Source: Burkholderia sp. Bp9143 (GTDB lineage Bacteria; Pseudomonadota; Gammaproteobacteria; Burkholderiales; Burkholderiaceae). Taken from it: a stretch of DNA of 64,000 bases. Positions 34,728-44,072 of this stretch are shown here, piece after piece. Location of the stretch: assembly GCF_003853645.1 (NCBI RefSeq), contig NZ_QTPO01000041.1:17157-81156 (forward strand). The letters are read 5' to 3'. Below the pieces are notes generated by a model, which had not been told where the DNA came from, did no database searches, and saw nothing but the letters and a program-made list of their open reading frames with translations. Both the position numbers and the translations under genes were made by a program. Each line of letters starts with the position of its first letter. The first letter of the stretch is position 1.

Positions 34728-36557
34728 ATGCTGTCATCAATTCGCGCCCGGATCGTGGCAACCTGCGTCGCCATCGTCGTCACGGCACTCGCCGTCACCG
34801 GTGGCCTCGTGTACGAGGTCGTCAAGCGACACAACGACGAAACCATCGACCAGAACCTGCAGTCGGTCCTGGCCGGCCACGCGCTGGCGCTCGACGAGTG
34901 GGTTGCGAGCCGCGCCCAGCAGACCCAGGCGCTTGCGGATACGCTGCCGATCGGCGAAGGCGATCCGTTGCCGGCACTGACACTCCTCGGCAAGTCGGGC
35001 GGGTTCCAGGTGCTGACGCTCGGCCTGCCGGATCACACGGCGTTCTCGAACATCCCGCTCGCGTCCGGTTACGATCCGACCGCGCGCCCGTGGTACAAGC
35101 AGGCGGTCGAGGCCGGCCGGCTCGTCGTCACCGCGCTGTACCAGGACGCGTCGACCGGCAAGCCGGCTTTTGCATTCGCGGCGCCGGTCATGCGCGGCGG
35201 CGCGCTGAAGGGCGTGCTGGCGGCGAGTCTCTATATGGAACGCGCGAGCGCAATCGTCGCGTCGATGCACCCGACACCGGCGAGTTTCGCGTTTCTCGTC
35301 GACCGCAGCGGGCGCCTCATCGCGGGCGCGAAGACGGACCTGATCATGAAACCGGCCACGCAGCTGTCACCGGAACTGACGCCCGACCGTCTCGCCGGCC
35401 TGCAGGGCGCGACCGAGCCGGTGGCGGTCGCGGTGGACGGCGTGACCAAGCTGCTCCGCGCGCAACCGATCGCTGGTACGGACTGGTCGCTCGTGATGGC
35501 GCTCGACCGGTCGGACGTGACGGCCGGCATGCGGGCCGTCGCGACGACGACGCTCGTGGCCATCGTCATCGTGGCCTGTCTCGCGGCCGCGCTCGTCGGC
35601 GCGCTGACGAACGCGGCATTCAAGCGCGTGCTGCTGGTGCGCGATGCGCTGACCGACGTCGCGAGCGGGAGCGGCGACCTGACGAAGCGGTTGCGGGCGG
35701 ACGGCAACGACGAGGCTGCGCAGATCGCGCGTGCGTTCAACGTGTTCGCGGAAAAGATCTCGGCGATCCTGCTGCAGATCCGCGGGTTCAGTGAATCCGT
35801 GAGCGTGGCGAGCGCGGAGATCGCGCAGGGCAACCAGGACCTGTCGAGCCGGACCGAGCACGCGGCGTCGAGCCTGCAGGAAACCGCGGCAGCGCTCGAG
35901 GAGATCGCCGGCACGGCGCGCAACTCGGCCGATGCGGCGACGCAGGTGAACCGGCTCGCGGAATCGGCGTCGGGCGTCGCGATGCGCGGCGGCGAGGTGG
36001 TGAGCCAGGTGGTCGCGACGATGGGCGAGATCACGGCGGCCTCGAACGAAATCTCGAACATCATCGGCGTTATCGACGGCATCGCGTTCCAGACCAACAT
36101 CCTCGCGTTGAACGCGGCCGTCGAAGCGGCGCGCGCGAACGAGCACGGGCGCGGCTTCGCGGTCGTCGCGGGCGAGGTGCGCACGCTCGCGCAACGCAGC
36201 GCGCAGGCCGCCAAGGAAATCAAGCAGCTGATCCAGGCGTCTGTCGACAAGATCGAGGGCGGGTCGGGGCTCGTGCACACGGCCGGCGTGACAATGGACG
36301 AGATCGTCGAGGGGGTGCGCGGCATCACGAGCGTGATCGCGGAAATGACGGTTGCGGCGAACGAGCAGAGCACCGGCCTCGCGCAGGTGAACCAGGCGGT
36401 GTCGCAGCTCGATCACTCGACCCAGCAGAACGCGGCGCTCGTCGAGGAGTCTGCCGCGGCCGCGGCGCTGTTGCGCGAGCAGGCGGCGCAGCTCGCGCAA
36501 ACGGTCGGCGAATTCAAGCTTGCGGGTCCGCAAGCGGCCGATACGGCGCCGGCGTGA
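34728..36557 (+). CDS. Methyl-accepting chemotaxis protein with dCache sensor
   Basis: ATG 34728 gives 609 residues: a membrane segment at about 10-30, a periplasmic dCache domain at 35-265, a second membrane segment at about 272-295, HAMP, then a signalling domain with the conserved hairpin tip (IGVIDGIAFQTNILALNAAVEAARA). The sensor contains YDPTARPWYKQA and a downstream YQDASTGKP, consistent with the amino-acid-recognition pattern of dCache domains. The AAALEEIAGTARN and AAALVEESAAA segments are methylation-type helices. CGATAA at 34694-34699 fits the core of a flagellar sigma28 -10 site. It probably directs taxis to amino acids. Confidence 0.95.
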   Translation: MLSSIRARIVATCVAIVVTALAVTGGLVYEVVKRHNDETIDQNLQSVLAGHALALDEWVASRAQQTQALADTLPIGEGDPLPALTLLGKSGGFQVLTLGLPDHTAFSNIPLASGYDPTARPWYKQAVEAGRLVVTALYQDASTGKPAFAFAAPVMRGGALKGVLAASLYMERASAIVASMHPTPASFAFLVDRSGRLIAGAKTDLIMKPATQLSPELTPDRLAGLQGATEPVAVAVDGVTKLLRAQPIAGTDWSLVMALDRSDVTAGMRAVATTTLVAIVIVACLAAALVGALTNAAFKRVLLVRDALTDVASGSGDLTKRLRADGNDEAAQIARAFNVFAEKISAILLQIRGFSESVSVASAEIAQGNQDLSSRTEHAASSLQETAAALEEIAGTARNSADAATQVNRLAESASGVAMRGGEVVSQVVATMGEITAASNEISNIIGVIDGIAFQTNILALNAAVEAARANEHGRGFAVVAGEVRTLAQRSAQAAKEIKQLIQASVDKIEGGSGLVHTAGVTMDEIVEGVRGITSVIAEMTVAANEQSTGLAQVNQAVSQLDHSTQQNAALVEESAAAAALLREQAAQLAQTVGEFKLAGPQAADTAPA

Positions 36558-36741
36558 TGCGGCTCGCGCCGGGGTCGCGATGAAGCGGAAACGGCGAGCG
36601 GCGCGGCGTGCGCGTTATCGGCCGGTTTACGCGTTCAGGACGACACGCGCTTGCGATGCCGCGCCGTGCGTGTACGCTACGGGCTCGCGGGCATCGGCCC
36701 GCGCGTGCGGCAGGGGCCGCGCGCATCGACCGGATCCAGGA

Positions 36742-37590
36742 ATGAAGAACGAGATCGTCACGCCCGCCGGCGCGAATGGCGCGGCTATGCGCGGGCGCCG
36801 GTTTGCGGCGACGCTCGCCGTACTGTCGGCAGTCGCGGTGTTCACCGCGCTCGCCGCGTTGTCGCCTGTCCATGCCGCCGAGCCGGCGCATCCCGACCGC
36901 CAGCTGCAACGGTTCATCCGCGACACGTACGGCACGTGGCGTGCCGATCGCAAGGGCTGGCAGCCGGATGCGGGCGATTACATTTACGCGTCGTGCGGAT
37001 CGCTGCGTGTCGCGACGGCCGACGGCCCGCGCACGCTGCTCGCGATGTGCGGCGAGACCGAGGACGCCGTGCAGAACGGGATGCCGGGGATGGATTCCGA
37101 TGCCACGTCGGGCACGATCGACCTGTACGTGCTTCGACCTTCGCAGGACGGGGCGACGCTCGAACCGGCACTGAAGAAGACGGGCATCGCGTCCGGCGGG
37201 CGCGGCGAGCCGGGCACGGTGAGCATCCAGCGGCTCGGGCCGCACATGTTCGGTTTCGTCATCGGCAACAGCGACTCGCGGCAAGGCTATACGCAAAGCA
37301 TCCGCTCGATCTGGCTGCCGTATGGCGACGCGCTGGTGCTGGCGGCGGCGCGCATCGACGAAGCGCTCGACAATGCGGAATCGACCGAATGCGCGAACGA
37401 TCCGGCGCGCTGCGAGGAACGCCGCTTCGCGATCGCACCGGACACGAGCGCCATCGATAGCGTCTACCCGCTGATCGTGACCGAAACCGGCACGCGAGGC
37501 GATCGCGCGATTCATGTGCGCCATACGGTGAAGTTCGACGCATCGCGCGGCCGCTACATCGTGCCGAAGGCCGTGCGCGACGGTTATTGA
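36742..37590 (+). CDS. Secreted protein of unknown function
   Basis: From ATG 36742, with CAGGA just before, the 282-residue product has a long signal peptide (hydrophobic AATLAVLSAVAVFTALAAL, cleavage near VHA-AEP). The mature domain has a pair of Cys around residues 90-105 (YASCGSLRV, LLAMCGE), a second pair near 225 (ECANDPARCEE) and an Arg-rich C-terminus. Disulfides and a periplasmic location are likely. I do not recognise the family. Confidence 0.75.
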   Translation: MKNEIVTPAGANGAAMRGRRFAATLAVLSAVAVFTALAALSPVHAAEPAHPDRQLQRFIRDTYGTWRADRKGWQPDAGDYIYASCGSLRVATADGPRTLLAMCGETEDAVQNGMPGMDSDATSGTIDLYVLRPSQDGATLEPALKKTGIASGGRGEPGTVSIQRLGPHMFGFVIGNSDSRQGYTQSIRSIWLPYGDALVLAAARIDEALDNAESTECANDPARCEERRFAIAPDTSAIDSVYPLIVTETGTRGDRAIHVRHTVKFDASRGRYIVPKAVRDGY

Positions 37591-37609
37591 GCGGTCCGTG
37601 CGCGGCACC

Positions 37610-37628
37610 GGGCGGCGTCGCGCCGCCC
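37610..37628. terminator. Hairpin between convergent genes
   Basis: GGGCGGCG and CGCCGCCC pair perfectly over eight bases with a TCG loop, in the 43-base gap between two converging genes. No T tract flanks it on either strand. Confidence 0.45.
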
Positions 37629-37633
37629 GCACA

Positions 37634-38563
37634 TCACACGTACAGGTAGCGCACGAGGTGGAAGAACACCGGCGCCGCGAAGCAGACCGAGTCGACACGG
37701 TCGAGCATCCCGCCGTGGCCCGCGATCATCGAGCCCCAGTCCTTGGTGCCGAGCGAGCGCTTCACGGCCGACAGCACGAGGCCGCCGACGAAGCCCGCGA
37801 TCACGATCGCCAGCGAGATCCCGAACGCCGCGCCGAAGCTGAACGGCGTCACGCGATACAGTGACGCGCCGCACAGCGTCGCGAGCAGGCCGCCGCCGAT
37901 GAAGCCTTCGACCGTCTTCGACGGCGACAGCTGCGGCGCGATCTTGCGCCGTCCGAACAATTTGCCGACCACGTACTGCAGCACGTCGCTGATCTGCACG
38001 ACGAACAGGAAGAAGAACAGCAGCAGCGCGTTCTGCCCGACGTAGTGCGGAATGTCGAGGATCAGCACGGCCGGCGCATGGCTCAGCCCGTACACGCACA
38101 CCATCAGCGCCCAGTTGATCTTTGCGTTGCGGCTCAGGAATTCGCGCGTGTCCTGCGTGAGCGCCGACACCAGCGACATCGCGAAGAACAGGTGCACCGG
38201 CACGAAGATCGAGTACATCCCGTACCAGTTGATCCCGAGCAGCAGGTACTGCACGGGAATCGCGACGAAGAACGCGATGAAGAGCGTCGTATGGTCGCTC
38301 GCGGTCGTCGGCGTGAGCGTGATGAACTCGCGCAGCGTCAGGTACGACAGCAACGCGAACACGAGATACGTGATGTTGTTGCCGAGGCTGATCGCGATGA
38401 CCATGATCGCGATCATCGCCCACCACGCGCGGATGCGCTGGTTCAGGTTGACGATGGTCGCGCTGGTGCCGCCGCTGCGCGCGCCGAGGATCGCGCCGAT
38501 CACGGTCGCGAGCACCAGCACGCCGGTGACGCCCGCGACCAGTTCCCAGAAGAGAGTTCGCAT
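37634..38563 (-). CDS. ynbB: CdsA-family phosphatidate cytidylyltransferase, YnbB-like
   Basis: The 309-residue polytopic membrane protein ends with the CdsA signature: SPSKTVEGFIGG, then KDWGSMIAGHGGMLDRVDSV. It should convert phosphatidate plus CTP to CDP-diacylglycerol. Its overall layout (IRAWWAM near residue 45, APVFFHLVRYLYV end) resembles E. coli YnbB more than the essential CdsA. It is followed upstream by plsC on the same strand, with the ynbA/C/D homologues divergent nearby. That context indicates a dedicated lipid pathway separate from housekeeping phospholipid synthesis. Confidence 0.88.
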   Translation of the reverse strand: MRTLFWELVAGVTGVLVLATVIGAILGARSGGTSATIVNLNQRIRAWWAMIAIMVIAISLGNNITYLVFALLSYLTLREFITLTPTTASDHTTLFIAFFVAIPVQYLLLGINWYGMYSIFVPVHLFFAMSLVSALTQDTREFLSRNAKINWALMVCVYGLSHAPAVLILDIPHYVGQNALLLFFFLFVVQISDVLQYVVGKLFGRRKIAPQLSPSKTVEGFIGGGLLATLCGASLYRVTPFSFGAAFGISLAIVIAGFVGGLVLSAVKRSLGTKDWGSMIAGHGGMLDRVDSVCFAAPVFFHLVRYLYV

Positions 38564-38599
38564 GAGGAGGTCCGGAAAAGAGAGGGGAGGGGGCCGCGT

Positions 38600-39232
38600 T
38601 CAGCCGGCCGGCCGCTGCGGCGGCGCGAGCGCGACGATCGCGTCGCGCATGCGGGCGAGGAAGGTCGGCTTGTCTTCGCTGGCGCCGAGCGCGTCGTTCG
38701 CGCCGAAATGCACCTTGCAGATCAGCGGCACGGGCCAGATCGCGCCCTTCGGCATGATGCGCTGCAGGTTCTCGAGATAGACCGGCGCGAGCGCGACGTT
38801 CGGAAACTCGGTCGCGAGATGGAAGAGGCCGCTCTTGAACGGCTGCGGCAACACGTCGGCGCCGCGCGTGCCTTCCGGGAAGATGATGATCGAGTGGCCT
38901 TGCCGCAGCGCGTCGCGCACCGGGTCAAGAGGATCGCCGCCAGATTCGCGGTGACGGTCGATCAGCACGACGTTCAGCAGCTTCTGCGCGATGTGGCGCT
39001 TCAGGTTGCTGCTGTCCCAGTAGTCGCGCGCCGCGACGGGCCGCACGACCGCGCGCACGTCGCGCGGCAGCGCGGCGAGGATCGCGAGCGTGTCGATATG
39101 GCTCGTGTGGTTCGAGAAGTAGATCTTCTGCGTCGGGGAAGGCGGCGCCTGATGCCAGACCGGATACGCGCCGGCGACGAGCCGCACGATCGACAGCAGG
39201 AAATCGCGCTGCCAGACGTTCAGGATGTTCAT
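38600..39232 (-). CDS. 1-acyl-glycerol-3-phosphate acyltransferase (PlsC-like)
   Basis: I choose ATG 39232, with GGAGG upstream (MNILNVWQRDF), giving 210 residues; an upstream ATG at 39331 adds disordered sequence. Hallmark motifs are NHTSHIDTLAIL (HX4D catalytic) and FPEGTRGAD. Such enzymes acylate lysophosphatidic acid to phosphatidic acid, the substrate for the CdsA-like neighbour 36 bases downstream. The E. coli ynb operon lacks this gene, so its presence extends the pathway one step back. Confidence 0.88.
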   Translation of the reverse strand: MNILNVWQRDFLLSIVRLVAGAYPVWHQAPPSPTQKIYFSNHTSHIDTLAILAALPRDVRAVVRPVAARDYWDSSNLKRHIAQKLLNVVLIDRHRESGGDPLDPVRDALRQGHSIIIFPEGTRGADVLPQPFKSGLFHLATEFPNVALAPVYLENLQRIMPKGAIWPVPLICKVHFGANDALGASEDKPTFLARMRDAIVALAPPQRPAG

Positions 39233-39375
39233 CGGCGCCGCGCCTCCTGCCTGCATGCCCGCGCGGCCGCGCATGCGCGGCGGGCGGAATCCCGGAATGC
39301 CGGCGCGGCAGGATGCGCGCCGGACGGCCATTGTTCAAGTTTTTTCAAATTCGTGGCTGCCTGTCGCAGGGCCGC

Positions 39376-39508
39376 GATAATCGGACGATGCGCCGGCGGA
39401 CGTTGCGTCGCGGCGAATTCGCCGGTCGACGGCGTGATAATCGGCTGTTGCACGAGCGCCCGGTCACAGTTCGAATGAATTGCTGCGTTCACGGGCCAGC
39501 GGATTATC
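39376..39508. repeat. Three GATAATC motifs in the ynb divergent gap
   Basis: GATAATC occurs at 39376-39382 and 39436-39442 (both within GATAATCGG), and inverted as GATTATC at 39502-39508. All three lie in the 449-base gap (39233-39681) between the plsC/ynbB and ynbA/C/D arms, which holds no supportable gene. They may be operator half-sites or -10-like hexamers; no -35 partners stand out. Confidence 0.3.
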
Positions 39509-39681
39509 GCGAGTTTCCGTCGAAAACGCCAGAATGCCCGGCGCGGCCGAAGCGGGGCGCGGCTTGACGCGTCGGGGCCGCTCGGCGACGATTACGACCA
39601 CCTGTCAGCCGCCTCTGGCGGTTGCGCCGCCCGGGGCATGGCGGCTGGAAACGTGTCCGAACGTGCCGAACCCATACAACG

Positions 39682-40287
39682 ATGAGCCTCTACGCACTCA
39701 AACCGAAATTCCAGAACCGTCTGCGTCCGTTCGCGGATTCGCTTGCCGAACGCGGCGTGACCGCCAACCAGGTCACGCTGTTCGCGGCCGGCGGCTCGAT
39801 CGTCGTTGGCGCGCTCGCGGGGCTCGGCGTGTTCGCCCGCGTGCTGTTCCTGCTGATCCCGATCTGGCTGTTCGTGCGGATGGCGCTCAACGCGATCGAC
39901 GGCATGCTCGCCCGCGAACACGGACAGAAGAGCACGCTCGGCGCGTACCTGAACGAGCTCGGCGACATCGTGTCCGATGTCGCGCTCGTGCTGCCGTTCC
40001 TCGCGATTCCCGCGTTCGTGCCGGCAGACGTCTGGCTGTTCGCGCTGGCGGCGGTCATCGTCGAATGCGCGGGGCTGATCGGCCCGCTCGCCGGCGCGAC
40101 GCGCCGCTATGACGGCCCGTTCGGCAAGAGCGACCGCGCGCTCGCGCTCGGCGCGTTCGCGCTGTGGATCGGCTTCGGCCTGCCGGTCGGCAGCGTCGCC
40201 GCGTGGCTGTGGCGCGTGCTGATCGTGTTGTCGATCGTGACGGTGGTGCGCCGCGTGCAAGCCGGCATCGCCGAAGCGGGCGGTTGA
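39682..40287 (+). CDS. ynbA: CDP-alcohol phosphatidyltransferase, YnbA-like
   Basis: ATG 39682 gives 201 residues with several membrane helices. The family motif reads DGMLAR-x8-G-x3-N-x3-D: the third acidic position is Asn (LNELGD), a change that I recall also occurs in E. coli YnbA, so it marks the subfamily and is not a defect. The enzyme would join CDP-diacylglycerol to an alcohol, releasing CMP and making a phospholipid. The head-group alcohol is unknown. It starts the rightward arm of the locus. Confidence 0.88.
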   Translation: MSLYALKPKFQNRLRPFADSLAERGVTANQVTLFAAGGSIVVGALAGLGVFARVLFLLIPIWLFVRMALNAIDGMLAREHGQKSTLGAYLNELGDIVSDVALVLPFLAIPAFVPADVWLFALAAVIVECAGLIGPLAGATRRYDGPFGKSDRALALGAFALWIGFGLPVGSVAAWLWRVLIVLSIVTVVRRVQAGIAEAGG

Positions 40288-40365
40288 CGGCGGCCGCCCG
40301 CGGTAGAAGGACCGGCGCCGGAGGGCGGCGCCGCATGATTCGAATAACGAAACGAGAGAGATCGC

Positions 40366-42135
40366 ATGAGCACACGCACGGCCCGTGAGGCCGACTTCGT
40401 CACGCACGACGGCGAAACGCTGTTCTATCGTCACTGGCCCGCGACGGCCCCGCGCTGCCGCGGCGCGATCGTGCTGCTGCATCGCGGCCACGAACATTCG
40501 GCGCGCGTCGCGCACCTCGTCGACGAGCTCGACCTGCCGGACTTCGCGTTCTTCGCGTGGGATGCGCGAGGCCACGGCCGCTCGCCCGGCGCGCGCGGCT
40601 ACAGCCCGAGCGCGGCCGCGTCGGTGCGCGACCTGCAGACCTTCGTCGAGCATATCCGCGACACGCACGGCATCGCGATCGAAGACACGGCCGTGGTCGG
40701 GCAGAGCGTCGGCGCGGTGCTCGCGGCCACCTGGGTGCACGATTATGCACCGCCGATCCGCTGTCTCGTGGTCGCGTCGCCGGCATTTCACATCAAGCTC
40801 TACGTGCCGTTCGCGCGGCCGGGGCTGCGGCTGATGCACAAGCTGCGCGGGCTGTTCTACGTGAACAGTTACGTGAAGCCGAAATTTCTCACGCACGATC
40901 CCGAACGGATCGCGAGCTATGCGGCCGATCCGCTGATCACGCGGCCGATCGCCGTCAACATGCTGCTCGACCTGCACGACACGGCGCAGCGGATCGTCGC
41001 CGATGCGGCGGCGATCACCGTGCCGACGCAGCTGCTGATCTCGGGCGCCGACTGGGTCGTGCATCGCGGCCCGCAGGACCGCTTTTTCGAGCGGCTCGGC
41101 GCCGCGCGCAAGGAGCGCATCGTGCTGCCCGGCTTCTATCACGACACGCTCGGCGAGCGCGACCGTGCGCAGGCGCTCGCGCCGCTGCGCGCGTTCGTGC
41201 TGCGCGAGTTCGATGCGCCGAGCCCGCGCGTGTCGCTCGCCGATGCCGACCGGCGCGGCGCGTTCCACGACGAATACGCGGCGCTCGGCCGGCCGCCCGC
41301 GAATCCGTTCGCACGTGCTTATTGGGCGATCACGCGGGCAGGGCTGAAGGCCGGCGGCGCGCTGTCGGACGGCATCGCGCTCGGGCTGCGGCTCGGCTTC
41401 GATTCGGGCTCGACGCTCGACTACGTGTACCGCAACCGTGCGCAGGGCCGGCTCGGCGTCGGCGCGCTGATCGACCGCACCTATCTCGATTCGCCGGGCT
41501 GGGTCGGCATCCGTCAGCGCAAGGTGCATCTGCAGGAACTGATCGGCGCGGCGATCGGCCGGCTGCGCGGCCACGGCGAGCCGGTGCGGATCGTCGACAT
41601 CGCGGCCGGGCACGGACGCTATGTGCTCGATGCGATCGCGACGGCCGCCGAACGCGACGGCGCGGCGCCCGACGACATCACGCTGCGCGACTACAGCCCG
41701 CCGAACGTCGAGGCCGGGCGCGTGCTGATCGCGCAGCGCGGCCTGGAGCCGATCGCGCGCTTCGAGCGCGGCGACGCGTTCGACGAGGCGTCGCTCGCGA
41801 CGCTCGAGCCGCGCCCGACGCTGGCGATCGTGTCGGGGCTGTACGAGCTGTTCGGCGAGAACGCGCTGATCGAGCGCTCGCTGCGCGGGCTCGCGCAGGC
41901 GGTGCCGCCCGGCGGCTATCTCGTCTATACCGGGCAGCCGTGGCATCCGCAGCTCGAATTCATCGCGCGTGCGCTGAACAATCATCGCGGCGACGCGACC
42001 TGGGTGATGCGCCGCCGGTCGCAGGCCGAGATGGACGAGCTCGTCGCACGCGCGGGCTTTCGCAAGCTCGACCAGCGGATCGACGAGATGGGCATCTTCA
42101 CGGTCAGCCTCGCGCAGCGGGTCGACGCGTCATGA
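40366..42135 (+). CDS. ynbC: Alpha/beta hydrolase fused to a methyltransferase, YnbC-like
   Basis: ATG 40366 gives 589 residues. Residues 1-300 are an alpha/beta hydrolase of the monoacylglycerol-lipase/serine-aminopeptidase type: LLHRGHEHSAR, nucleophile Ser114 in GQSVG, Asp in ISGADWVVH and His in GFYHDTLGE. Residues about 320-585 are a class I SAM methyltransferase (VDIAAGHGRYVLDA, LRDYSPPNVEAGR). This fusion matches E. coli YnbC. It may trim an acyl chain and methylate the head group of the ynb lipid. Its stop overlaps the next start (ATGA). Confidence 0.88.
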   Translation: MSTRTAREADFVTHDGETLFYRHWPATAPRCRGAIVLLHRGHEHSARVAHLVDELDLPDFAFFAWDARGHGRSPGARGYSPSAAASVRDLQTFVEHIRDTHGIAIEDTAVVGQSVGAVLAATWVHDYAPPIRCLVVASPAFHIKLYVPFARPGLRLMHKLRGLFYVNSYVKPKFLTHDPERIASYAADPLITRPIAVNMLLDLHDTAQRIVADAAAITVPTQLLISGADWVVHRGPQDRFFERLGAARKERIVLPGFYHDTLGERDRAQALAPLRAFVLREFDAPSPRVSLADADRRGAFHDEYAALGRPPANPFARAYWAITRAGLKAGGALSDGIALGLRLGFDSGSTLDYVYRNRAQGRLGVGALIDRTYLDSPGWVGIRQRKVHLQELIGAAIGRLRGHGEPVRIVDIAAGHGRYVLDAIATAAERDGAAPDDITLRDYSPPNVEAGRVLIAQRGLEPIARFERGDAFDEASLATLEPRPTLAIVSGLYELFGENALIERSLRGLAQAVPPGGYLVYTGQPWHPQLEFIARALNNHRGDATWVMRRRSQAEMDELVARAGFRKLDQRIDEMGIFTVSLAQRVDAS

Positions 42136-43535
42136 GCGCGCTCGGCGGCGGCGCGGGCGGCAGCCTGGCCGAGCCGGCGGCCGGCGCGCGCGACGCGTCG
42201 TTGGCGCTGCGCGTCGGCTGGCTCGCGGCGATGGGCGCGGTGTTTTTCTCCACTTACGGCTTCGCGAACTGGCTCGCCGCGCGCCGCGCCGTGGTGCCGA
42301 CCTTCGCGTTCGGCTGGGAGCACGCGATTCCGTTCGTGCCATGGACCATCGTACCGTACTGGTCGATCGACCTGCTGTATGCGCTGTCGTTCTTCTTCTG
42401 GACCCGCCGCGACGATCTGCTCGATCATGTGAAGCGGCTGTTGACCGTGCAGCTGGTGTCGGTCGCGTGCTTCATCGCGTGGCCGCTGCGCTTCGGCTTC
42501 GAGCGTCCCGACGCGGGCGGCGTGGCCGGCGCGCTGTTCACGCTGCTGATGGGATTCGACAAGCCGTTCAACCAGGCGCCGTCGCTGCACATCGGCCTGC
42601 TCGTCGTGCTGTGGGCCGTATATGCGAAGCATCTGCGCGGCACGGCGGCGCGCATCGTGCTGCATCCGTGGTTCGCGGCGATCGGCGTGTCGGTGCTGAC
42701 GACCTACCAGCATCACGCGATCGACGTGCCGACCGGTGCGGCCGTCGGCTGTCTGGCGCTGTTCCTGTTTCCGTTGCGTGACGACGCGGGGCGGCTGCCG
42801 GGTGCCACCCGTTCGCCGTCCGCTGCCGGCCGCGCGCTCGCGCGACGCTATGCGCTCGGTGCGGCACTGGTCGCGCTCTTGGCGCTTGACTGCGTGTCGC
42901 GCGCGCCGGGCTGGGCGTTGGCGGCGGGGTGGGGTGCGCTGGCGCTCGCGTGCGTCGCGTGGATCTATCGGCGCGGCGCGCCCGGTGCGTTCCTGAAGGA
43001 CGACACGGGCCGCTTCCCGGTATTCATCCGCTGGCTGCTCGCGCCGACGATCGCGGGCGCGTTCGTCAATTCCAGGGTGTGGACGTTCCGGCAGCCGGCG
43101 CCGGTGCGGGTCGACGCGCGCGTGTCGATCGGCCGTACGCCGACCACGCGCGACGTGCGGCGCCACGGCTTCACGGCGCTTGTCGACCTGACGGCCGAGA
43201 TGCCGCGCTGGGTCGCGGCCGACGCGTCGTTCGCGTATGCGGCGGTGCCGCAGCTCGACCTCGTCGCGCCTACCACCGCGCAGCTCGCGGCGGCCGTCGC
43301 GGCGCTCGAGCGCCTGCATGCCGACGGGCGCGACGTGCTGGTCTGCTGTGCGCTCGGCTACGGGCGAAGCGTGTTGTGCGCGGCCGCCTGGCTCGCCGCG
43401 CGGCGGGGGCTCGGCGACGCGCGCGACGCGCTCGCGGCGGTACGGGCGGTGCGGCCGCGCGCGGTATGGTCGGACGACGGCGTGGCCGTGCTGCAGGACT
43501 GGATCGACCGACGCCGCGCGACGGGAGGGGCGTGA
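42132..43535 (+). CDS. ynbD: PAP2 phosphatase fused to a dual-specificity phosphatase, YnbD-like
   Basis: ATG 42132 overlaps the previous stop. The 467-residue protein has an N-terminal multi-span PAP2-type region (NQAPSLHIGLLVVLW and YQHHAIDVPTGAAVG, the SLH and H-x3-D signatures), more membrane helices to about 300, then a cytosolic dual-specificity/tyrosine phosphatase with Cys406 and Arg412 in the CX5R loop (CALGYGRS). E. coli YnbD has the same two-domain plan. It could remove a phosphate from a lipid phosphate intermediate, as in phosphatidylglycerophosphate maturation. Confidence 0.87.
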   Translation: MSALGGGAGGSLAEPAAGARDASLALRVGWLAAMGAVFFSTYGFANWLAARRAVVPTFAFGWEHAIPFVPWTIVPYWSIDLLYALSFFFWTRRDDLLDHVKRLLTVQLVSVACFIAWPLRFGFERPDAGGVAGALFTLLMGFDKPFNQAPSLHIGLLVVLWAVYAKHLRGTAARIVLHPWFAAIGVSVLTTYQHHAIDVPTGAAVGCLALFLFPLRDDAGRLPGATRSPSAAGRALARRYALGAALVALLALDCVSRAPGWALAAGWGALALACVAWIYRRGAPGAFLKDDTGRFPVFIRWLLAPTIAGAFVNSRVWTFRQPAPVRVDARVSIGRTPTTRDVRRHGFTALVDLTAEMPRWVAADASFAYAAVPQLDLVAPTTAQLAAAVAALERLHADGRDVLVCCALGYGRSVLCAAAWLAARRGLGDARDALAAVRAVRPRAVWSDDGVAVLQDWIDRRRATGGA

Positions 43536-43987
43536 TGCGCGATCCGTCCGCACCGTTCCGGATCGCCGCCGCGCGCGGTGCGCTCGATGCGGGCGCATGG
43601 GCGATCGCGGCCGCGCTGGCCGCGGCCGGCGCGGGCTGGTGGATCGCGGCGGGGTGGGTGCCGGGGACGATCGCGCGCGTGCTGCTGGCCGCGATCAGCA
43701 CCGGGTCGGGGATTGCCGCGCTGTGGTACGCGGTGCGCATCGAGATCGATCGGCGGCTGTTCGCCGCGCTGGCGCGCGCGGCGTCGGACGACGCGTCGGT
43801 CGAGGACGGGTTGGCCGCGCTCGATCGCGCGCTCGCCGATCTCGGCTGGATCGATGCAGGGAAGGCCGATCGCGCGCTTGCCGCGCGCGTGCGCGGTGCG
43901 GTCGGGTTGTGCCGTGCCGGCGTGCTGGTCGCGATCGTGCAGTGGATCGTGGTCGGGGTGGCGATCGCGGTGCCGCGGATCGGCTAG
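43535..43987 (+). CDS. Membrane protein of unknown function, last gene of the ynb-like arm
   Basis: ATG 43535 overlaps the ynbD stop (TGATG). The 150-residue product has two hydrophobic segments near the N-terminus (WAIAAALAAAGAGWWIAAGW, IARVLLAAISTGSGIAALWY), a helical polar middle and a final hydrophobic segment (VLVAIVQWIVVGVAIAV). No family is recognised and E. coli ynb has no equivalent that I know of. Tight coupling suggests a role with YnbD. Confidence 0.75.
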   Translation: MRDPSAPFRIAAARGALDAGAWAIAAALAAAGAGWWIAAGWVPGTIARVLLAAISTGSGIAALWYAVRIEIDRRLFAALARAASDDASVEDGLAALDRALADLGWIDAGKADRALAARVRGAVGLCRAGVLVAIVQWIVVGVAIAVPRIG

Positions 43988-44072
43988 CCGTGCGTGCTCG
44001 GCTCGGGCGGCTCGGGCGGCCGCGGCGCGGGACGGCCAAACGCGCCGCGCATCCCGCGTTACACGTCAAGCG

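Noticed and set aside
39682..40287. Inactive CDP-alcohol phosphatidyltransferase because of Asp to Asn in the motif
   Set aside because: The same Asn is, as I recall, present in E. coli YnbA, so it is a subfamily feature and no evidence of loss of function.
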